Below are positions 1-8,169 of a stretch of DNA of 64,000 nt, one piece after another. The number at the start of each line of letters is the position of its first letter. The first letter of the stretch is position 1. A program made the translations under genes and the position numbers. The stretch comes from Bacillus sp. USDA818B3_A (GTDB taxonomy: Bacteria > Bacillota > Bacilli > Bacillales > Cytobacillaceae), in NCBI RefSeq assembly GCF_009928415.1, contig NZ_JAABNN010000001.1:528086-592085 (forward strand), in the 5' to 3' direction. The notes under the pieces are model-generated. The model made no database searches. It saw only the letters and a list, made by a program, of their open reading frames with translations, and had not been told where the DNA came from.

Positions 1-614
1 GCTGCTACCGGCAGCGATAAAATACTCCAAACAGAAATTTGTTCGATGACACCGAATAGGACCAACAATCCATAAATAAAAACAAGCGCCGCCCCTGTCA
101 TTCCCAAAATAGCAATGAACCTTGGTACGAGCTCAGTTTTATAAAATATATAGCTGTACATCATTGTATTAATCCCCAGCATAAAAAGGGGGCCGAGCAT
201 AAATGTCCAAGCATGAATGGCTTTTAATACAATCCCTGAAGTTTGAAAAGAGGCGATATCCGGAGCTCCTGCTGCTGCATATTCCTGACTTAAGGTAAGC
301 AGGGACAACATACTAATGACCCCAATCGTAATGATAATGGCCTCTAAAAACCTGAAGCACATATGCCAAAGAGCGATCGTTTCATTATACTTTCTTAAAA
401 TCGGAAACATGGTTGTGGCAGTACCAACTGCTGATACAACTAGAATTAACTCCATAAGTGCTCCGAGCGTCACCTGATTGGCATATTCGGCACCCTTAAT
501 TAAGTAATCGGGACCGTTTAGGATCGGATCGTATAATAAAAGACCAATTACCGCCGTAACAGCAGCAAGGATAAACAGTACGCCCACAATTTTAGCCGAT
601 TTTTTTGTATTCAT
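1..614 (-). CDS. DUF4386-type integral membrane protein (C-terminus cut by window edge)
   Basis: This reading frame is open from ATG at 614 to the window edge, so the C-terminus is missing. The visible ~204 residues hold several hydrophobic segments of about 20 residues separated by short polar loops, and the sequence (KKSAKIVGVLFILAAVTAV at the start, then segments with YDPILNGPDYL and GALMELI) resembles the DUF4386 family of multi-pass membrane proteins, whose function is not known. A GGAAAG ribosome site lies directly before the ATG. It follows the XRE regulator at 666-890 on the same strand, so it is probably the last gene of a three-gene operon with the membrane protein at 892-1338. The family call is by eye. 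Confidence 0.7.
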   Translation of the reverse strand, partial: MNTKKSAKIVGVLFILAAVTAVIGLLLYDPILNGPDYLIKGAEYANQVTLGALMELILVVSAVGTATTMFPILRKYNETIALWHMCFRFLEAIIITIGVISMLSLLTLSQEYAAAGAPDIASFQTSGIVLKAIHAWTFMLGPLFMLGINTMMYSYIFYKTELVPRFIAILGMTGAALVFIYGLLVLFGVIEQISVWSILSLPVA

Positions 615-665
615 CTTTCCATCGCCCTCTCGTCTCCAATTTATAAAAAAGTAAAGCAAAACACT

Positions 666-890
666 TTATTGCTTTGTCTGGTCCTCATAAAAGAATACAT
701 CTTCCAAAGGTAAGTTAAAGGCTCGGGCAATGCGAAATGCCAGTTCTAGGGATGGGGAGTACTTCCCCTTTTCGAGAGCGACGATGGTTTGTCTTGTCAC
801 GCCTGCCTTGTCAGCCAATTGCTGCTGAGTCATTTCATCATGGTTGAAGCGTAATCTTCGAATGTGATTGCCGACAAGATTTTTGCCCAT
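666..890 (-). CDS. XRE-family helix-turn-helix regulator (74 aa)
   Basis: A minimal one-domain DNA-binding protein. Residues ~8-62 form a Cro/CI helix-turn-helix: QQQLADKAGVTRQTIVALE is the helix-turn-helix core, followed by KYSPSLELAFRIARAFNLPLEDVF, the usual end of the small YozG/YgzD-like regulators of Bacilli. There is no ligand domain. Its start lies one base after the stop of the membrane protein gene at 892-1338, so the two are translationally close. In Bacilli such pairs usually consist of a membrane protein and its small repressor; the target here is unknown, and autoregulation of this operon is an inference. Confidence 0.9.
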   Translation of the reverse strand: MGKNLVGNHIRRLRFNHDEMTQQQLADKAGVTRQTIVALEKGKYSPSLELAFRIARAFNLPLEDVFFYEDQTKQ

Positions 891-891
891 A

Positions 892-1338
892 TTAGACTCC
901 TCTCCGATAGTGATAAATTTTCGAAACAGAGCCAGTCACATCTGAAAGGAATCCTGAAATAATCAGGATGATGAACATCGCTTGTGACGGCTGATAAAAG
1001 ACGATTGACCCCATTGCAAGCAGGAAGCCGATGATAAATACAAAGAAGGAATTTCGGTACGCTTTCAAAGCAATTAACTTATCCAGTTCATCGGCAAATG
1101 CAGGTTCCTTTTCTCTCGTCGTTATTCTATAGACGATATTAAAAATAATGCTGATAAGGATGTGTACCACGATAGAAACTAATGTTAATTTGAGGACGAA
1201 GCTACCCCAATATCGAAAAGTTTCACTAGACCCCAGCCCTTCCTCAGGATGCTGTGGGTACATGTATAAACAATAAAAGCCGAAAATGAGAATAACGGTA
1301 ATCAACGATACGATACTCTTCTTTTCTTGATATGTCAT
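892..1338 (-). CDS. Small multi-pass membrane protein paired with XRE regulator
   Basis: A 148-residue protein with four predicted transmembrane segments (about residues 9-25, 45-65, 95-112 and 115-133) separated by a charged loop (TTREKEPAFADELDKL). The start is placed at the ATG at 1338 because AGGAGG lies seven bases before it; a longer frame up to 1359 has no such site. The layout is that of the DUF2178-like membrane proteins found next to small XRE regulators in Firmicutes, but I cannot name the family with certainty. First gene of the likely operon 1338-1; function unknown. Confidence 0.75.
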   Translation of the reverse strand: MTYQEKKSIVSLITVILIFGFYCLYMYPQHPEEGLGSSETFRYWGSFVLKLTLVSIVVHILISIIFNIVYRITTREKEPAFADELDKLIALKAYRNSFFVFIIGFLLAMGSIVFYQPSQAMFIILIISGFLSDVTGSVSKIYHYRRGV

Positions 1339-1479
1339 GGTTACTTCCTCCTGTATCATTCCTTTTACATCAGGTAAGGTATTATATGCACCATGTAAAA
1401 AAAAGTTTACAATTAGTTATTTAAAGATTACATTGTACAGGCCAAACACCTAAGGTCAGGAGCCACTCTTTTAGAAAGC

Positions 1480-1550
1480 AAAAAAAGAGACTATCCAAAA
1501 GATAGTCAAAGTTAGTAACAAATTAGAATATGGGGGGGAGAGCAGCTAAT
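1480..1550 (-). ncRNA. Candidate sigma-B-dependent small RNA, copy A
   Basis: A stretch of about 70 bases runs from a likely start near 1550 to a rho-independent terminator at 1480-1507 (stem GACTATC/GATAGTC, five-base loop, then seven Ts on the minus strand). It lies downstream of etfA and is about 80% identical to a second unit at 15242-15309, with the promoter, a conserved TTAGCTGCT followed by a C-run and CATA, and the terminator all kept. No reading frame is conserved. A C-rich unpaired stretch is typical of small RNAs that bind purine-rich ribosome sites. Alternative: only a duplicated terminator of the upstream genes; the conserved promoter argues against that. Confidence 0.6.
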
Positions 1551-1556
1551 CATTAA

Positions 1557-1581
1557 ATACCCGCATTTTAAAATGCTAAAC
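1557..1581 (-). promoter_or_regulatory. Sigma-B-type promoter for small RNA copy A
   Basis: Read on the minus strand: GTTTAG (1581-1576), a 13-base spacer, then GGGTAT (1562-1557). The sigma-B consensus of Bacillus is GTTTAA, 12-15 bases, GGGTAT. The spacer itself is a 14-bp palindrome (GCATTTTAAAATGC, sharing one base with the -35 box). The same arrangement is present in copy B. Confidence 0.65.
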
Positions 1582-1621
1582 ACAAAAAGCGTCATTCTTT
1601 CTAACTTGTAAGCTCATATAC

Positions 1622-2656
1622 TCAACCTTTACTGGTGGTGCTAATCTTTTCTCTAGATATAGCCTTACTAAACTGTTCAATTAGTATTGGAACGATTTCA
1701 AAGGCATCACCAACAATTCCATAATGGCAGTTCTGAAAAATAGGAGCTTCTTTGTCCTTATTTATGGCAATAATTAACCCAGAATTTTTCATTCCCACAA
1801 TATGTTGAATCGCACCGGAAATTCCAATTGCAAAATAAATTTTTGGCGTTACCGTCACACCAGTTTGCCCTACTTGATGAGCGTGATCGATCCAGCCCGC
1901 TTCCACCACGTCCCTGCTCGCACCAACCGCTCCGCCAAGCGTCTCCGCTAATTGATGGATCAACTGAAATCCCTCGTAGCTCCCTAATCCTTTTCCGCCG
2001 GCAACAATGATATCTGCTTCGTCAATTCTTACTTTCTTAACTGTTTCCTTTACAATTTCCAAGACTTTTGTCCGAATATCTTCTTCTTTTAGAGCTATTG
2101 TTTCGTCTATTGTCTTTCCTGTTCTTCCAGGCTCCGGAGTCAGCTCCCTCATGACTTTGGCACGTACGGTCGCCATTTGCGGCCGGTATTTTTTACATAA
2201 AATGGTCGCCATTATATTTCCGCCAAAAGCAGGCCTGCTCGCCAATAGTAACCCGGTTTCCTCTTCCACATCGAGCTCCGTTGTATCCGCTGTCAAACCT
2301 GTCGGCATATCGGTAGCCACTGCGCTTGCGAGGTCTTTACCTGTTGAGGTAGCTCCGAAGAGGATAATTTCCGGTTTATATTTATCCGTGCATTCGAGCA
2401 GCGCCTTCATGTATGATTCAGTCCGGTAATGTTTGAAGATGGGTTGATCATAAACATAAACCGTATCTGCTCCATATTCAAAAACTGTCTGCGTTAAATG
2501 TTTAACATCTTCCCCGATTAGAATACCTGCTAACTCCACTCCCCGCTTGTCTGCCAATTTTCTGCCGGCCCCCAATAGTTCAAGGGATACCGAAGCCACC
2601 ACTCCATCCTTATGTTCAATGAATACCCAAACACCTTTATATTCTCGGAAATCCAA
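1622..2656 (-). CDS. etfA: Electron transfer flavoprotein subunit alpha
   Basis: EtfA/FixB-type subunit that carries FAD and passes electrons from acyl-CoA or other dehydrogenases to the quinone pool. The C-terminal half shows the FAD-binding signature: ASRDVVEAGWIDHAHQVGQT followed by GVTVTPKIYFAIGISGAIQH and GMKNSGLIIAINKD (about residues 240-300). The N-terminal half is the usual adenine-nucleotide-alpha-hydrolase-like domain. 344 residues, near the family's normal ~325. The start is TTG at 2656 with AGGAGG eight bases upstream; it touches the etfB stop, so the two are co-translated. No dehydrogenase or ETF-quinone oxidoreductase is adjacent, so the electron donor is not evident. Confidence 0.95.
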   Translation of the reverse strand: MDFREYKGVWVFIEHKDGVVASVSLELLGAGRKLADKRGVELAGILIGEDVKHLTQTVFEYGADTVYVYDQPIFKHYRTESYMKALLECTDKYKPEIILFGATSTGKDLASAVATDMPTGLTADTTELDVEEETGLLLASRPAFGGNIMATILCKKYRPQMATVRAKVMRELTPEPGRTGKTIDETIALKEEDIRTKVLEIVKETVKKVRIDEADIIVAGGKGLGSYEGFQLIHQLAETLGGAVGASRDVVEAGWIDHAHQVGQTGVTVTPKIYFAIGISGAIQHIVGMKNSGLIIAINKDKEAPIFQNCHYGIVGDAFEIVPILIEQFSKAISREKISTTSKG

Positions 2657-3484
2657 TTACATTTCCTCCTTTGCTTCAAACAATTCTTTCTTTTCAAGCA
2701 GGACTGAGACCAACTGATCCACTTGGTCCAGTGGGTTTCCTTCCAGGAATGTTCCCCCTGAAGGCTTTTGTGGTGCCCATACTTTGGAAACAATCGTTGG
2801 AGATCCCTTCAAACCAAGCTGCTTTATATCCACTTCTTCCAGGTCATCAACCGACCAGATATGAGGTTTATATCTGGCGGCTTTGATCATGTTTGGAAAC
2901 GGAGAATATGGTACTTCATTGATTGTTTTTTCAACAGAAAACAAACATGGCAGCGTGGACCTTACGACTTCATAACCATCCTCCAACTTGCGATGGACAA
3001 CGGCATACCCTTCTTCTTGGTTGATTTCCGCTACTTTGTTCACTGAGGTCAGAGGTGGGATATCTAGCCTTCTCGCAATACCGGGCCCCACCTGCCCGGT
3101 ATCTCCATCGATGGACATTTTTCCACAAATGATTAAATCTACTGGCTGAAGTTTACCGATTTTTTCAATCGCCTTTGTCACGGCATAGCTGGTTGCCAAT
3201 GTATCCGCCCCTGCAAATCTCCGGTCAGTGATTAAATAGCCCTCATCGGCACCTATTTCAATACATTTTTTTATCGCGGAAACCGCTGGGGGAGGCCCCA
3301 TCGTTACAACCGATACGATTCCTCCATACCTTTTCTTTAGACGAACCGCCTCTTCAACTGCATGGGCATCGTATGGATTCAAAATCGCTGGTGCCGTCCT
3401 GCGGTCCATTGTATTTGTTTTTGGGTTCATCTTAATAATTTTGGTATCAGGTACTTGCTTGATACAGACTACAATATGCAGCAT
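2657..3484 (-). CDS. etfB: Electron transfer flavoprotein subunit beta
   Basis: EtfB/FixA-type subunit, 275 residues, starting with MLHIVVCIKQVPDT as in the family, then the AMP-binding region with GADTLATSYAVTKAIEKI and the conserved GKMSIDGDTGQVGPGIARRL (about residues 115-140). It pairs with EtfA to form the heterodimer. First gene of the two-gene etfBA operon. Good GGAGGG ribosome site just before the ATG. The region upstream (3485-3733) shows no clear operator to me. The C-terminus is slightly longer than in short EtfB proteins, consistent with the FixA-like branch. Confidence 0.95.
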   Translation of the reverse strand: MLHIVVCIKQVPDTKIIKMNPKTNTMDRRTAPAILNPYDAHAVEEAVRLKKRYGGIVSVVTMGPPPAVSAIKKCIEIGADEGYLITDRRFAGADTLATSYAVTKAIEKIGKLQPVDLIICGKMSIDGDTGQVGPGIARRLDIPPLTSVNKVAEINQEEGYAVVHRKLEDGYEVVRSTLPCLFSVEKTINEVPYSPFPNMIKAARYKPHIWSVDDLEEVDIKQLGLKGSPTIVSKVWAPQKPSGGTFLEGNPLDQVDQLVSVLLEKKELFEAKEEM

Positions 3485-3733
3485 TTTACCCCTCCCTCTT
3501 ATATAAAAAAGACTTACTTACCACAGTATGCAACGTGCCAGCATTTCCGGCTGTAAAGCTTTTTTCGCCCGTTTACATTTACTTTATTAAAAGAAAAGTC
3601 CTTACATTCGAATTTCCGATAAATAGTCAGAGAAATCTTCAATGAAAATTAAAAATAATTAAAAAAACGTTGAGCATGAGTGAATTACAACTAATTTTGG
3701 GTAAATAAAAATAAAAGAATGAGGAGTGAGTGG

Positions 3734-3952
3734 ATGAAAAATAAAAAAAACGATTCAAATTACCAAACAAATAAAATGGATCATCCTGAGCAATATGAAA
3801 CAACCGAAGAAAGCTTATTTGATAAATTCCAAAGTGAAAGAACGGTCGATCCCATTCCCATGGAAGACTTAAATGAAGAAAAACACGAAGAAAAGCGCAA
3901 ACGTGATAGCAAGCATACTTCTTCTAGTGAAAAAAAATATGGTGGTCTGTAA
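3734..3952 (+). CDS. Small, highly charged hypothetical protein
   Basis: A 72-residue hydrophilic protein rich in Lys, Glu, Asn and Ser (starts MKNKKNDSNYQTNK, ends SSSEKKYGGL), with no hydrophobic segment and no recognisable domain. The ATG at 3734 is chosen because GAGGAGTGA lies a few bases upstream; an earlier ATG at 3719 overlaps that site. It is followed by a good terminator, so it is probably a single-gene unit. Such small charged proteins are common in Bacilli and often expressed in stationary phase or sporulation; that role is only a guess here. Confidence 0.6.
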   Translation: MKNKKNDSNYQTNKMDHPEQYETTEESLFDKFQSERTVDPIPMEDLNEEKHEEKRKRDSKHTSSSEKKYGGL

Positions 3953-3990
3953 CTATTTGTAATCATTGATTCCATTAAATAAAGATTAAA

Positions 3991-4019
3991 AGAGTCTAAA
4001 TTATATAGGCTCTTTTTTT
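3991..4019 (+). terminator. Rho-independent terminator
   Basis: AGAGTCTA, an 8-base loop region, TAGGCTCT and seven Ts; ends the small gene at 3734-3952. Confidence 0.8.
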
Positions 4020-4169
4020 ATGGCTTTCTATCAAAAACTGTGTCATAATGTTTGTCGTTACAGCTTAAAATTACAGTAAGCACCTTAGATGCTTATTTTT
4101 AGTAATAAATTCAAGTTAAAATGTGGTAAGATGGATCTAATAAAATAGAAAAAGGATGGGCTACAAAAG

Positions 4170-4556
4170 ATGCAGATTTTAATCGGCAGGCCTGACATCA
4201 ATGAATTTATGAACAAATTAATTGACATAGTGGAGCATATGGGAGGAAAGGTCCGCTTCTCAAACGAAAATCGGGTAAGCTTTAGGCCGGATTTGACCCT
4301 AACGGTTCCGCCGGTCGCGGACAAAGAGAACCTCTATGCCCTTGCACATGAAACAGGACATCTAATTGACTACCTCGAAGGAAACTTAGATTACGACCAG
4401 TGGATCTCGAACCGTCCCTATCGGATCAATGCAGAAATGAAGGCATGGGTCAATGCCTATCATCTCCTAAAAGAAATAGACGCTCCCTTGGATGATTGGG
4501 AACAGCATGTACAGAGGAAACTGTTTACCTATTTCCAATTCGAAGAGGTATCATAA
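4170..4556 (+). CDS. Small zincin-type metallopeptidase-like protein (HETGH motif)
   Basis: A 128-residue cytosolic protein whose centre reads LYALAHETGHLIDYL (about residues 55-69). HExxH is the zinc-binding and catalytic motif of zincins, and the layout resembles short ImmA/IrrE-like (COG2856) peptidases. A third metal ligand cannot be fixed by eye; Glu79 or Glu90 in the following helix are candidates. No DNA-binding partner or mobile-element genes lie beside it, unlike phage ImmA. The start at 4170 has only a weak AAGGATGG site. A terminator follows at 4579-4610. Substrate unknown. Confidence 0.7.
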   Translation: MQILIGRPDINEFMNKLIDIVEHMGGKVRFSNENRVSFRPDLTLTVPPVADKENLYALAHETGHLIDYLEGNLDYDQWISNRPYRINAEMKAWVNAYHLLKEIDAPLDDWEQHVQRKLFTYFQFEEVS

Positions 4557-4578
4557 GAATAAAATTAATGAAGTTTTG

Positions 4579-4610
4579 ATGCCCGGGAAGAGACCTTCAC
4601 GGGCATTTTT
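4579..4610. terminator. Terminator between convergent genes
   Basis: TGCCCG...CGGGCA stem followed by TTTTT on the plus strand; lies between the zincin gene (plus) and the ABC1 kinase gene (minus). Confidence 0.75.
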
Positions 4611-4627
4611 CATATAAGAAATAAATG

Positions 4628-6301
4628 TTAAAAGCGGCCCGTTTTTATAATCGAATAAATAATCCATAAAAACATAAAAAATGCGATAACAAAGCCCACT
4701 TCAAGCGCGTGTATACTGGTTAGAATGGTGTTGGTTCCGAAAGTGGCCCCAACAATTAAACCCAATACCACAATACTAAAAGCGAGAAGTGTTAAACTGA
4801 ACGAAAATTTGTTGCTTAAGCGGTCAATTTTTGTAAAAATATCTCCCAGTTCATGAACACTAATTTTCACCTTTAAGTCACCTTCAGATGTCTTCTGAAG
4901 AACTTCCTCGATCTGTCCGGGAATTTTTGTAAAGCTCTCGGTTATGTCCTCAGCATCGTTCAAAAGCCGTTTTCCAAATTTAATTGGATTATAGCGTTCC
5001 ATCAATAGCTGCCTTCCATAAGGTTTAGCTAGTTGCAGCAGGTTTAATGAAGGATCAATATCTGAAATGATTCCTTCCAAGGTTATTAGCGTTTTTCCCA
5101 GCATCATGAAGTCCGTTGGGATATATATCTGATGATTTTGCGCAATCGAAAAAAGTTCGTTGATTGTTAAACCAAAATTTAATTCACCTAAAGGGGTATG
5201 GCTGAATTTTTTTCTAATTCTGTCAATGTCGTCATAAAATTGTTTCTCATCAACAGTTGAAGGTACATACATAAGTCTGTACATGGCCTTCACTAGTAGA
5301 TCGGTATCTTCATTCATAAGTCCAATCATTAATGTGGTTACATCATATCTTTTTCTCGAAGATAATCTGCCAATCTGCCCTAAATCGATAAATCCAAGCT
5401 GTTTCGTATCAGGAATGTAAAGGATGTTACCAGGATGAGGGTCGCCATGGAAGAATCCTTCCTCTAAAATTTGGATAACAAACGATTCTACTAACCTATC
5501 AGCAATATGTCTTTTTTCGTCCTGACTCAGACTAAGCTGCGGTATCTCGGTTATTTTTATTCCATCAATCATTTCCATCGTAAGTATTTCAGCTGTAGTG
5601 TAATCCCAATAAATATCGGGGACTTTGATGTCGTTGTGGTTTTCAAATTGCAGCTGAATCGTTTCGGTATTCCTGCCTTCCTCCATGTAGTCCAGTTCAT
5701 TTTTGATTGATTCTGCCAGCTCATCCATTAAATCTGTAATATGGTACTGCCGTGCCCAGTCATAGTGATTTTCCAACATCTTAGATAGATCCTTTAATAT
5801 TCCGAGATCTTCATCTACTGTTTCTTTTATTTTAGGACGCTGTATCTTTACCATTACCTTCTGACCAGCCGGAAGGACCGCTTCATGAACTTGGCCGATG
5901 GAAGCAGACCCGGCCGGTGTTTCACTAAAGCGAACGAATACATCCTCTACCGCCCGGCCGAATTCGTCCTGTATTTTTTCCTTTATCTCATTAATTGGCA
6001 CCTCATTTACTTGGTCCTGGAGAAGTTCTAATTCTCGAATGACTTCGACTGGCAGCAAATCACTCCTAATACTTAGGAGCTGTCCTAACTTGATAAAGGT
6101 CGGCCCAAGCTCTTCTAATAAATGTCGTAACCTGTACCCCATTTCCTGCGGGTTTCTCTGATTAAAATCTGCTATTAACCGGTCTTTCAAAGTAAGGGTA
6201 TCAGTTAGCCCGACCTCCTGTACGATGTAACCAAACCCATGTTTCATCAACAGGGAAACAATTTGCTTATATCGTTTCATACCTTTTACATTTTTATTCA
6301 T
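4628..6301 (-). CDS. ABC1/AarF (UbiB) family protein kinase-like protein
   Basis: A 557-residue atypical kinase of the UbiB/ABC1/ADCK family. Visible motifs in order: GPTFIKLGQLLSIRSDLLP (the KxGQ region, about residue 70), AGSASIGQVHEA (the A-rich loop, ~130), VMVKIQRP (catalytic Lys, ~150), HGDPHPGNI (catalytic loop, ~285) and FIDLGQ (metal-binding Asp, ~303). Two hydrophobic helices at the very C-terminus (about residues 500-550) anchor it in the membrane. In proteobacteria UbiB supports ubiquinone synthesis; the Bacillus protein (YtxA-like) has no settled role. Single gene, minus strand. Confidence 0.9.
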   Translation of the reverse strand: MNKNVKGMKRYKQIVSLLMKHGFGYIVQEVGLTDTLTLKDRLIADFNQRNPQEMGYRLRHLLEELGPTFIKLGQLLSIRSDLLPVEVIRELELLQDQVNEVPINEIKEKIQDEFGRAVEDVFVRFSETPAGSASIGQVHEAVLPAGQKVMVKIQRPKIKETVDEDLGILKDLSKMLENHYDWARQYHITDLMDELAESIKNELDYMEEGRNTETIQLQFENHNDIKVPDIYWDYTTAEILTMEMIDGIKITEIPQLSLSQDEKRHIADRLVESFVIQILEEGFFHGDPHPGNILYIPDTKQLGFIDLGQIGRLSSRKRYDVTTLMIGLMNEDTDLLVKAMYRLMYVPSTVDEKQFYDDIDRIRKKFSHTPLGELNFGLTINELFSIAQNHQIYIPTDFMMLGKTLITLEGIISDIDPSLNLLQLAKPYGRQLLMERYNPIKFGKRLLNDAEDITESFTKIPGQIEEVLQKTSEGDLKVKISVHELGDIFTKIDRLSNKFSFSLTLLAFSIVVLGLIVGATFGTNTILTSIHALEVGFVIAFFMFLWIIYSIIKTGRF

Positions 6302-6520
6302 TCTGCCACCTATATCTTTTCTGACTTTTCTGTATTTGTTTCCCTTATCATCTGGAGCCCGTTCATCTAGTTTTTCTTTTCCCTTTAGAGAAGCTCCGCA
6401 AACAAATCTACTGCAAATTTTTTCTAGTTAATTCCCATTGCTCAGCGGGTACATACGTACAGTCCTGTATGCATTGTACGAACTGACTTATTCTACATAG
6501 AATATTTGGGAGGGATTATC

Positions 6521-7069
6521 ATGTTTGGAATCGCAGATGTTTTAAAATTTCTAATCTCTTTTTTTATCATTCTGCCTTTCGTTACTCTTATCCACTTAAG
6601 CGGGCATGTTTTTTTTGTTACACTTTTCGGGGCATCTGAGAAAAAAATCGTGATTGGATGCGGGACAAAGGTACTGTCCTTTTGGAATATTGAAGTAAGA
6701 AAATACTACTTCTGGAATGGGGCCTGCGAGTTTAAATCGTTAAGGCATGATAACCGTTTAACGAACACCTTCATATACCTTGGCGGGGCTTTATTCAATC
6801 TGGCAGGCATTTTTGTGGTACATGCCCTCATTTCTCAGGGAATTCTAGTAAAATCAGTTTTTTGGTATCAGTTTATCTATTTCTCATTTTATATGCTTTT
6901 TTTCTCCCTGTTTCCTATGTATTTTTCGGATGGTTCGCCCAGTGATGGAAAGGCGGCAGTACTCACGTTGAAGAACCAGCATGAAAAGAAAATAAGTGAT
7001 GACATTCTTTTCATGAAAATGGAAGAGCAAAATAAACTCGAGGAACCATTCACTGATGATTGTAAGTAA
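6521..7069 (+). CDS. Degenerate M50 (site-2-protease-like) membrane protein
   Basis: A 182-residue protein with three to four hydrophobic segments. Two places recall M50 intramembrane peptidases: LIHLSGH (about residue 26) stands where HExxH (usually HELGH) is expected, and FPMYFSDGSPSDGKAA (~135) resembles the second N/P...DG metal-binding motif. The catalytic Glu of HExxH is replaced (HLSGH), so this is probably a non-catalytic member. ATG at 6521 follows GGGAGG. An imperfect inverted repeat (ATACGTACAG, 2 bp, CTGTATGCAT) lies near 6452-6473 in the upstream region. A strong terminator follows. The M50 relation is my reading and needs a profile search. Confidence 0.55.
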   Translation: MFGIADVLKFLISFFIILPFVTLIHLSGHVFFVTLFGASEKKIVIGCGTKVLSFWNIEVRKYYFWNGACEFKSLRHDNRLTNTFIYLGGALFNLAGIFVVHALISQGILVKSVFWYQFIYFSFYMLFFSLFPMYFSDGSPSDGKAAVLTLKNQHEKKISDDILFMKMEEQNKLEEPFTDDCK

Positions 7070-7088
7070 CTGATTTTTCGGTTTAATT

Positions 7089-7131
7089 AAAAAGCAAGCT
7101 GGCTTCGTATACGAGCCAGCTTGCTTTTTAT
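7089..7131. terminator. Bidirectional terminator
   Basis: Long perfect stem AAAAAGCAAGCTGGCT / AGCCAGCTTGCTTTTT between convergent genes, with T-tracts on both strands. Confidence 0.9.
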
Positions 7132-7157
7132 ATCGGAATAAATATTATTTACGTTCA

Positions 7158-8057
7158 TTAAGGTGTAGGCTTCCCGCCATTGGCATTTAACGTCTCACCA
7201 ATGACATAACTGGATTCCTGGCTGGCAAGGAACACATAGGCTGGCGCCATCTCAGCAGGCTGGCCGGGACGGCCGAGCGGTGTATTCATACCGAATTGTT
7301 TCAGTTTGGACTGTGGCTGTCCGCCGCTGATTTGCAGCGGTGTCCACACTGGACCGGGGGCAACGGCATTCACTCGGATCCCCTTCGGTGCTACCTGCTG
7401 GGCAAGCGCTTTGGTAAAAGTATTGATCGCGCTCTTGGTGGTAGCGTAATCAAGTAAAATCGGCGCTGGACTGTATGCCTGGATAGAGCTCGTATTGATG
7501 ATTGAGCTGCCTGGGGGCATATGCTTGATTGCCGCCTTGCAGAGCCAAAACAGCGAGTACACATTCGTCTTAAAGGTGGCGTCGAACTGCTCCGTCGTCA
7601 ATTCAGAGATATCCTCTACGAACTGCTGCATACCCGCAACGTTCGCGAGAATGTCGAGCCCTCCAAGCTGATCCACTGCAGCCTGGACAAGTGATTCGCA
7701 ATATTCCTCGTCCTTCACGTCACCAGGTACAGCTACAGCCTTGCGCCCAGCCTCTTCGATCAGCTTAACAACCTCCTTGGCGTCTTCCTCCTCCTCCGGC
7801 ATGTAGGAGAGGACTACATGCGCTCCTTCCCTGGCAAAGGCGATAGCGACAGCCCGGCCAATGCCGCTGTCTGCTCCGGTTACGATTGCTTTGCGTCCCA
7901 TCAGACGGCCTGTTCCGCGATAGGTTTCTTCCCCTGCATCAGGCTTTGGGATCATTTCCTCCTCCAGTCCCGGCGGGTTCTGGAACTGCTGAAATTCCGG
8001 ACCTGCCTTCGTATACATCGTTGTTGGATCCTGCATCGTGTATTGGTCCTTGCTCAT
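7158..8057 (-). CDS. SDR-family oxidoreductase, YdaD/YhxC type
   Basis: A 299-residue short-chain dehydrogenase with the extra N-terminal ~50 residues ([21 protein letters not shown]) seen in the Bacillus YdaD/YhxC/YhdF proteins. Rossmann motif [12 protein letters not shown] (about residue 60), NVAG (~140), catalytic Ser in INTSSIQAY (~190) and YATTK (Tyr/Lys, ~205). NAD(P)-dependent; physiological substrate unknown. In B. subtilis YdaD (Gsp39) is a sigma-B general stress protein, which would fit the stressosome genes nearby, but I see only a partial GGGTAA box upstream. Base composition is clearly higher in G+C than its neighbours, suggesting a different origin. AAGGAGG ribosome site. Confidence 0.9.
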   Translation of the reverse strand: MSKDQYTMQDPTTMYTKAGPEFQQFQNPPGLEEEMIPKPDAGEETYRGTGRLMGRKAIVTGADSGIGRAVAIAFAREGAHVVLSYMPEEEEDAKEVVKLIEEAGRKAVAVPGDVKDEEYCESLVQAAVDQLGGLDILANVAGMQQFVEDISELTTEQFDATFKTNVYSLFWLCKAAIKHMPPGSSIINTSSIQAYSPAPILLDYATTKSAINTFTKALAQQVAPKGIRVNAVAPGPVWTPLQISGGQPQSKLKQFGMNTPLGRPGQPAEMAPAYVFLASQESSYVIGETLNANGGKPTP

Positions 8058-8169
8058 CTTGTATCCTCCTTTTGATTCATATGTGAATGAATTACTTGCA
8101 TAGGCATAGAGCCATGCAGCTATTGATTAATTACCCTGATTTCCAACAATACTAACCTAAATAAATCAG

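Noticed and set aside
1489-1507. Simple duplicated terminators as the only explanation for the repeats at 1480 and 15242
   Set aside because: The similarity reaches about 75 bp beyond the hairpin and includes a complete sigma-B-type promoter and C-rich segment.
2007-2429. Plus-strand frame of 140 codons inside etfA
   Set aside because: Antisense to a clear FAD-binding protein; no independent support.
8058-8169. Sigma-B promoter for the YdaD-type SDR
   Set aside because: There is a GGGTAA box upstream, but the -35 candidate (GTTAGT) matches only three of six bases.
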